NCBI RefSeq assembly: GCF_036850765.1
Contig: NC_089492.1
Location: 205,095,681 to 205,159,680, forward strand
Direction: 5' to 3'
Source of the DNA: Saccopteryx bilineata
Taxonomy: Eukaryota > Chordata > Mammalia > Chiroptera > Emballonuridae
Length of the DNA stretch: 64,000 nucleotides
Positions within the stretch are counted from its first letter, which is position 1; every line of letters begins with the position of its first letter. The notes beneath the pieces are model-generated. The model had not been told where the DNA came from, made no database searches, and saw only the letters and a list, made by a program, of their open reading frames with translations. The translations under genes and the position numbers were made by a program. Of this stretch, positions 56,691 to 64,000 are shown in pieces.

Positions 56691-59600
56691 GTCATTCTTA
56701 GAAAAGAGTTGGAGGAAGATTATTTCCATGTATTTCTCTACTTGCTATGCATTATCAATAACAGCAACAAGAAAAGTCTAGTAGTCACATAACTACTTCA
56801 GAACTATGAAAAAAAGGATGAGTGTAATTAAAAAGTAGACTGTTAGTGCAATTAATTCAAGAGTAAACTGGTGTCGTATAACTCGAGCAATTTTACCAGG
56901 TTCTATTCTTCTCACTGACCTCTAAGAAATGTTAGCCAAAAACCAACTGAAAATAAAAGTTAGTTTTTTTTTAATTATACTATATCACTACCACAGTAAA
57001 TAATGGTGACAAATATTCATTGTGCCCTTAGGATTCTCAAGATAATGTGGAAGGTATTTGAAATACAATGAAAGACCAGCTGGTTTCTTCCATTTAAGGA
57101 ATATGTGTCAATTTACAAACATCACTTGGATATGCTGTTTTTAATTAACCAATGACGTCATACTCAATTGTATACTTTTTGAGTCCCTACTTTACACTAA
57201 GCATTTACCTAGGGATTAGGGACAAGAAACATATTGAGGAGAATGGCTGTTAATTTACTAGTTATGATCAAGAATTATGCACAGGTTAATGTTATTGACA
57301 ACAATCCAGAACTTAGAAACCAGCACTTGGCAAGAAAGAGATGTGAAGACACTTTCCTTAATAAGTAGACTTTGAGTATTTCATTTCAGCATTCCCTGAC
57401 CAATCTACAATAAGAGTTCTCATCTTGCTAAAGAAAACTAGTATTAAGCATTTTCAAACATAACAATCGATGTCTCTCATGCCAGAATGAGATTAGGAAA
57501 AAAACCCGCAAGGGTAAAGTGATCAGCTGAAACATGAGTTGGTATAAATGTTTATGTGCACACTGAGTATTCATGGTAAGCTGAAAATTTTCTTAATGAA
57601 GAAGTATTCGAAGTTTTACAACACTGGTGTTAAGTTGTATGGGATTCCTAAAATGTTGTCACAGTTAACTACAACAAATACAACTATGCCAATTTATTTT
57701 TAATCTGAAATTCGTAAGGTCATGAATCAAATTTTCACCCATGTAACAGATAATGGATTCTTTGATACAGATTTACTTTCATATAGCTATAGAAGGGCTG
57801 ATCTTAGTAGACTGCTAGCACTCACAGCACTTCACTCTAGGGAATATAGAATAAAGAGGGTCACTAATTACAGTTGCCAAAAGCCAAAAGTCAAGTTTTT
57901 CTATAGATATAACTAACTCACAATGTAAACAGCAGAAATACATGTTGAGTGATATCTCAAACATACAGAGTTAAGGTAACTCACAAATTCAAGTCCTTAA
58001 AAATCTGCACTATCCATAGTTATCTATTTTACATACAGTCTTAGAGCAATATTGAGAAACTCCAACATTCATTCCACTATAGTCTTAGACTACAGTTGCT
58101 TTAAGAGATTTCCAATGATACAGAATAATATTGAATATAAACTGTAATTGAAAAATAGAAAACAAAAAAATTTAATGAGGTTTCTAGTAAAAGATAACAT
58201 TTGTTCACAAAAAGAAATGAAAAAAGACAGTATAACATTATATTTTCAGTTTTCATCTAAATAAATATGTCGTTCTGTCTTTTGAGTGATGAGGAACCCC
58301 ATGCCATGGAATTCTTTCTGCCTGTGCAGCAAGTTAAGTGAAAGAAGAGGGTGGGAAGGGGTCAAAAATCAGGTGTTGAGGGATAAAATAATATTATGTT
58401 TCTCGGCCGATTGTTCTAAGTTTGTTTCTAAGGCTGACTTGTGTTGCTTTGAATAACATTATTTGACTCTTACTATTCCAAATATAGCACAGAACTTTTT
58501 TTAATGTTAAATTTTCAATTTAAGGGGATATATTAAAGACCCACTTATGATTCTTTTCTGAATATTTATTATTATATCAAGATTATCAAACCAATGCATT
58601 ATGTTACAAATCTTATATACATACCATGTAAAAATTATTCTATAATGAATAAAAACCCTAATCTCCAAAACCAAGTATTTTAAAATGCATATTTACGAGT
58701 GTTTCTAATACAAGCATCTGTAGCCAGAAGATTGACTCTATTGAGAGAGTTGGGTTTTTTTATTGTTTTGTTTTTAACATGATAGCATTACTTCTCTATG
58801 ACTTGTAAAACTGAAGGTATTTTTTTATGATGCTAATATTGGGAAGTAAAGAAACACTTATATTATGGGCTGTGTGATATAAGGAAAGATATGTACTCTA
58901 TATTACAAAACAGAATAACAGATTCGATCTTCCCCATAACTCAAATCATGTTAAAGAGTGTGTCTTATAATGGGTTTTTATTATGTTCCGTTCATAAAGC
59001 ATTTGTAGTCACTATAATGATAAACTGATAGTTCAACGTTACCGATATAACTCTAAATAGAGTTTTTAAATTCAAAGTCCATGCAGAAATAAGACTAAAA
59101 GCATTACACCATTTTTAAACACTTAAAAGTGCTATAAAATTTTCTTGGACATTGAAATATTTTATATGCATTACAACCTTGTGTTGTATTTATGTAGGGT
59201 AATAATGTAAGTACAGGTATGTAAATCAGTGCAAATTTGTGGTATATAGCTAAAGAGATACTTCTGCTTGCCTTTGGATATTCATGAAAATTAGAAAAAA
59301 AAGTCAAAACTAAATAAATATTTAATATGTCAACACCTGTCATAGCTTTTATGTGTGTGTGCTTTACTACTATTGACTAGCAGTAGTACTGCTACTCTAA
59401 CCAACTTCATTAAAGAATAAAAGAAAAGTAATAAGTCATTTCACACTCTGTCTGACCATTATACAATAATAGCAAGACTTCATGCAAGGGTACAACATTA
59501 TGCCCATCTGCAATCACAGTCTCTTTGCAAAAATCTCAATTCACACTTCACATGCAGCTAACCTTGTTACCATCCCTTCCTAAATCCATCAGTGTTGCAG

Positions 59601-61830
59601 CTGCACGTCTTCACAGCCCAACATCTTAAAATTCATCACTTTGGCACCTAACCATCACTATAGGTCAAGATAAAGAATCCAACCAAGAATAATTAAAGGG
59701 CACCCAGATGTTTAGTTTACTTACCTTAGGCCTTTCCTTTAACATATCTGAATTGACTGTGTGTGATATTTCTTTTATAATTTTAAGATATATGCAATGT
59801 GATTATTTTAAGGGTATGAGACCTGGAACAATATATTTCAGACATTTTTTTACAAGTATAGTTCTTTGTAGTTGAAATTTGAACAAGAGGCATGATAATG
59901 AGTAGGTTGAGGGAAAGAAAGGTGTTATCTCATTAAGGTAATTACTAAGACATCCTCACCATTATAGCTGTTTGAAAATGTGGCAATTAAAGTGCCCTAC
60001 ATGGGCTCCTGGAGACAAGAGAACAAGACAGTTCTCTTGGAACTTCTATGTTACGGCTAATGTGTGTCATGTAAATGAAAGGGTAGACTTTTGCTATTTA
60101 ATTCTTTCCCTCAATTCTCTGCCTGCACCCTCAAATTTCTTTCTGGGTTATTTTTTTTCTTTAATCTGAATACAGCTCTGATGAAGGTGTTAGATTGACA
60201 GCCCTAGAAGCTAACGCCTTCTTACCCACAGAATAGTAGGAGCACAGAAAACAGTGGGCAAACTAAGAGGGCAACGTACTATCAACGTAAATTAAAAGAA
60301 ACCTAATCTTCTTCCTCCTTCTTTAGCCAGGTAAGTTTCCTCTGATGAGGAAACTGCCAAATTCATACTCCAAATCAGTGAATCTCAAAGTAGACACACG
60401 TGCCGAAAATGCAAGTAGTGTTCTTAGTTAACTTCACCACTACATATACAAGCTAATTCTCACACCTGTCAGTTTGCTCAGGCTAAACTTACACTATTCA
60501 CTAAAACTCCTGTCTTTGGTCAGTAATTCATTTCCCCTCTTGAGCTGGTCATTCATGGCTTCCACTGCCTTAATCAAGATAAATAATAAAGTGATATGCC
60601 AAGTAACATAAAGAAGCCATTCTTCAAAGTCGTGCTTTTATGCTTATTGAAGCCTTATTTATCTCAAGGAAAACTACCTAAATGTCCAGCAAGGAAAGAA
60701 TAGCTGACCCTATTATGACACATTTAGGAGAGAAAATATTTTGTATCAAATATTATACTTACAAAGAGTTTGAAATAATATAGAGAAATACTGATTCTAC
60801 CTGGGGAAAGCATAAGTAACAGCCCAGATGAAACATGATCACAACTATGTAAAAATTCACAGCAAAAATCTAGAAATAAGCAATCAAATATTAGCAGTAG
60901 TTGTCTTTGAGTAATAGAAGATGAACTTTATTTCTTCTCTCTACTCTTCAGTATTTTATAAATTTTCTACAGTAAGCATGCATTACTTTATAATAAGAAA
61001 GTTATTTTAATAATTTTTACAAAAAGTCTGTTTCTTTTGTAGTAGAGTTTGACCAGAAAAATTTAATTCCATTAAAACTGAAAGTCAAGAATTATCTGAA
61101 AATGCTGTAATATCTCTTTCCTTCATTTTCTCTATCTTTACAGAAAATAAAAGATGGGGAGAGAGGAGACAGGGATGAAAGAAAAACACCACTAAGCAAA
61201 TACATTGTCAAAAAATACCTAAAACTTAAAGTAGGTACTAAACTAGATGACCTTTGAGATTCCTTCCAGTCCTGGGTTTGGATCAAGATCAGTTCTGTGT
61301 AATATCCAATTACTTATTAATGTGGATGTTGGGAAATAACCTTCTGTCAAGTTTCTGGGCAGAACCAAGTAAGAGTAATGTTCCCCTTAGGGACTAGGTC
61401 ATTTCCGAGAGGAAAAGAAAAGCCTGTGAACATGTTGGCAAGTAAAGAGGCTTCTTCCTGATATGCTACGGAGGTATACGACTCTGCTGTTAACAAGCAG
61501 TGTTTTAAATAGTTCTTTTTTTTTTTATCTTGTTCCAAAAATTTAATGGCAAGATTCAATACATGTACACACTGGATTCAACTTTCAGTATCAGTATACC
61601 TCAATAGAAAAGTTGGCCCATTGACCTTTGCCCCCATAAAAGCATATTGAAATATATAAAATAGCAAAGTAAAAATCAGGAGAATAAAAGCAAGGCAGGA
61701 ATGGAGAGCAGACCCTGACTCTAAAGACCTTTTTTTCCCCCCTAACATCTCCAGGCAACCTTTCTTAAAATAGACTTTATTTTTTAGTCCACGCAGCCTT
61801 TCTTTATTGAATTCACTCATCTGATGCTTC
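56691..61830. other. 5.1 kb almost free of recognisable repeats
   Basis: No SINE, L1 or LTR could be recognised, only short A/T runs. Open stretches (57722-57916, 59104-59343, 59972-60169, 61092-61286, 61347-61559) lack domains. It may be intronic DNA of a gene lying to the right. Confidence 0.4.
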
Positions 61831-61834
61831 TCAC

Positions 61835-61867
61835 CAGATCCCTGGCCATCAGATCCATTAGCAGTCC
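61835..61867 (-). CDS. Candidate 33-bp mini-exon of an unidentified minus-strand gene
   Basis: On the minus strand a pyrimidine-rich acceptor (GACTGCTTTCATTTCAG, ending 61868) is followed by 33 bases and a strong donor (CTG/GTGAGAAG). Read in phase 1 it encodes TANGSDGQGS, and it joins in frame to the candidate exon at 49748-49810 through a shared Ala codon. The length is divisible by three. No gene is recognised, and chance occurrence cannot be excluded. Confidence 0.3.
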
Positions 61868-63829
61868 CTGAAATGAAAGCAGTCATTATTTCTTTACTAA
61901 ATGAGGTGGAAAGTTCTTAATGTTTATATAAATTCTAATTGCATTCTACCTTAATAAATATCTTTGTGGGAGGACTTTGGGCATGTGAAAATAATTGTGC
62001 CTCTGCAGGGATAATTAGGCCACCAGCCGCACAGTGGCAAGCATGGAAAGGCATAATGTCATCCCTTTGGCCCTGTCAGGTAGGGGCAAAGGGTTGTAAC
62101 CAAAAATGATAACAAGAAGGGTAGAGGAAAGGACTAACAAAAGTTTGGGCCTGGAGTCTGCAACCAGGCACACCTGGGAAGACTCTACACACCGCTGAAG
62201 GAGGAGTAGGCAGAAGCAGTGGAAGCCCAGGCAACTGCACAGGCACTTTCTTACTGTACTCTGACTGGGCAAGGCTAAGGTGGGCAGGCAGAGGGCTAAC
62301 ACGTGACATGAATGGGCGAGACTGTTTCCTGATGCAAATAACTGGCTCTTGGTGATTGATCAACTGTTACATAAATCTAGAGGAATTCATGGAGGAGATC
62401 CAAAATATGATGGCCAGAACTTTCAAAAGCAATCCAGACAAGAAGATTATAAAGTACCTTATGCCGCACTTGTCCATTTGTGCTTTATATTATTTTATGA
62501 GCCAATCTATGCGTAATATTGAAAAATTATGTGTCAGTTATGCATTTGTTCACAGATGAACATGTTTAATGTTATGCTGCAGCGTGCTTACTCAATGATG
62601 ATGGGGAAGTAGAGGTCCATTTGAAATCTGCTTAATTTGATGGAAACTATTCCATAAACTTCCATCATGATCAGAACAAGTTTGTGGAAAATGGGGCAGA
62701 TGAATAATAATTTGACATTTTACAGTGATTTTGGGCTCTGATACAACCCTATTTCCAATGGGCAACTATGTCTGTTAATATCGGGACTGGAATTTCTCTT
62801 CCTATTTATTCTGCAAATGCCCCGCCTGGGAGAGAAAAGAGTTGGTACAAATGAAAGCTGAGCAATCAGCTCTTCCTGTAGTACTTACCAAACATTATTT
62901 GCATCTCTCAGAAGTTATTATATGCCAATTTTCTCAAATGAAAAATCTTAATAAAAAGCTTCAAATCAGATCACTAGAAAATTATTTCAGAGCAGTTCAC
63001 TCAACCAGAAAACTGTCTAGGGAGAAAGAGACCACTGTGGACTTTTCCCCTGGAGGACTCCCACATTTGGAAAAGATATCAAGCAGCTTAGCTTCCTTAC
63101 AATAGTGAGTAGCGCTGACTTCTTCCTTTTCCTAACACTCTATCAACCTATTGGCTTTAGAATGTAGATTATTTTTCCACAATGGGCACTCTAATTTTGT
63201 AGCATAGGAGTAGAGGAACAACGCACCACCAATGCTTAATTCTTCTGTCTTAAGGCGGCATTATATATACATACTGGTTTGTAGAAAACTTTTCCTCCCA
63301 TTTCACCTAACGATGCACTACACGCTTCCTCCAGCCCTTATAGGCTTTGCTGGCTCTCCAATGGTGCCTGGGCTTACAAATGTTGATAACCTGTTATGCT
63401 ACAAGTCTCTATCAGTTTCTAAATTCCACTTGGCATGTCCATCCCTGCAACTAAAATGGCAAAGAGCAAGAGGGGAGCTAAAGGGGAAGTGGGGGGGCAG
63501 GAGGAGGTTAGGGGGATAATCAACAAAAAGGAGTTGGCTTCCAAGAACTAAGGGAAAATCTGAAGGAGGCAATCATTTGCAGCCATGAGGCCTTTTAGGA
63601 GGAGGAGAGGATATGAAAATAGACGCAGATATGAGCTCCCACCTGGGCAAAGGTTATTTTATTATCTTCATAGAAAAAGAAGGCTTTATATTCCCTCCCA
63701 AGCCCACGGAGATGTGAGAGAAGGGCCCTGCTCAGCAGGCCTAACCCAAGTATCGTTCCGTGAAAGCATCTGGATTCCTGTCCCTGGTCTATAGGGTCCT
63801 GATGTGCGCATTCCTCCCTAAATACAGTC
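61868..63829. other. No recognisable gene
   Basis: Mixed composition. 62020-62300 and 63330-63520 are less AT-rich. Open stretches (62302-62015 minus, 62356-62559 plus, 63585-63794 plus) have no domain I recognise. Confidence 0.4.
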
Positions 63830-64000
63830 TGTAGATGGGCGCAGGAACTTGACTAGGCCGTCTCAGGGCTGGACCGGAGGAGCGCAAAAGCCCGGCTGGG
63901 GCGCACACCGCAGGAGACCCCGCACTGAGCCGGAACACTGCGGCTGGGCTTGGAGCTGTGCAAACCGCTGGCTGCAGTCCCTTAACAGCGGGTGGGGGAA
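63830..64000. promoter_or_regulatory. CpG-rich sequence, possible edge of a CpG island promoter
   Basis: A sharp rise in G+C and CpG in the last 170 bases (ggccgtctc, gaccggaggagcgc, ccggctggggcgc, accgcagg), unlike the CpG-poor rest outside SINEs. The feature runs off the window. Direction of transcription cannot be decided; a minus-strand gene would fit the candidate exons. Confidence 0.45.

Noticed and set aside
63641..63646. Possible minus-strand splice donor (CCCAG/GTGGGAG)
   Set aside because: A single donor-like word without a supported upstream exon; too weak to call a first exon.
63585..63794. Arg-rich 69-residue open frame next to the CpG-rich edge
   Set aside because: No recognised domain and no good start or splice context; left as unproven rather than called as a gene.

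Overview
This is nuclear DNA of a placental mammal, most probably a bat. The evidence is the set of tRNA-derived SINEs with the 'GCCTGACC...' and 'GCCCTGGCCGG...' heads, a VES-like SINE, recently active L1 elements and a young hAT-type MITE family. I associate the SINE heads with rhinolophoid bats from memory, so the superfamily assignment is an inference. There is no bacterial or plasmid content, and no complete host protein-coding gene is visible. The window is intergenic or intronic and is dominated by transposable elements of several ages.

Layout. 1-3559: the 3' part of an ERV-L-like (class III) endogenous retrovirus, with pol (RT, RNase H, integrase), no env, and a 525-bp 3' LTR. 3983-10326: a full-length sense L1 between 15-18 bp target-site duplications, with a 405-bp SINE inside its ORF2. 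10345-29990: old L1, MIR, L2 and MER5-like fragments, scattered SINEs, two hAT-like MITEs and long stretches of plain AT-rich DNA. 29990-40740: an old L1 with an inverted middle segment. It was hit by a second full-length L1 (31366-38201, minus strand) whose 5' end abuts a SINE inside the same target-site duplication, and by several further SINEs. 41600-44910: a SINE-in-SINE nest with both sets of duplications intact, a SINE whose tail became a (GGA)11-(GAA)30 tract, a third MITE and another SINE. 45.5-56.7 kb: fewer insertions. 56.7-63.8 kb: almost no recognisable repeats. 63.83-64.0 kb: CpG-rich sequence, possibly the edge of a CpG-island promoter.

How the parts interact. The L1 copies are the likely source of the machinery that mobilised the SINEs. 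Target-site duplications, A-rich tails and nesting allow a relative chronology to be read. Two small minus-strand exon-like segments (61835-61867 and 49748-49810) have splice sites, lengths divisible by three and compatible phase. They could belong to a minus-strand gene starting near the right edge, but I cannot name it.

The most interesting points are CTCF-like motifs, one duplicated in tandem, in the body of the long SINE; the SINE/L1 unit at 31366-38407; the GAA expansion; and the in-phase mini-exons. I found no clearly new biochemical system.
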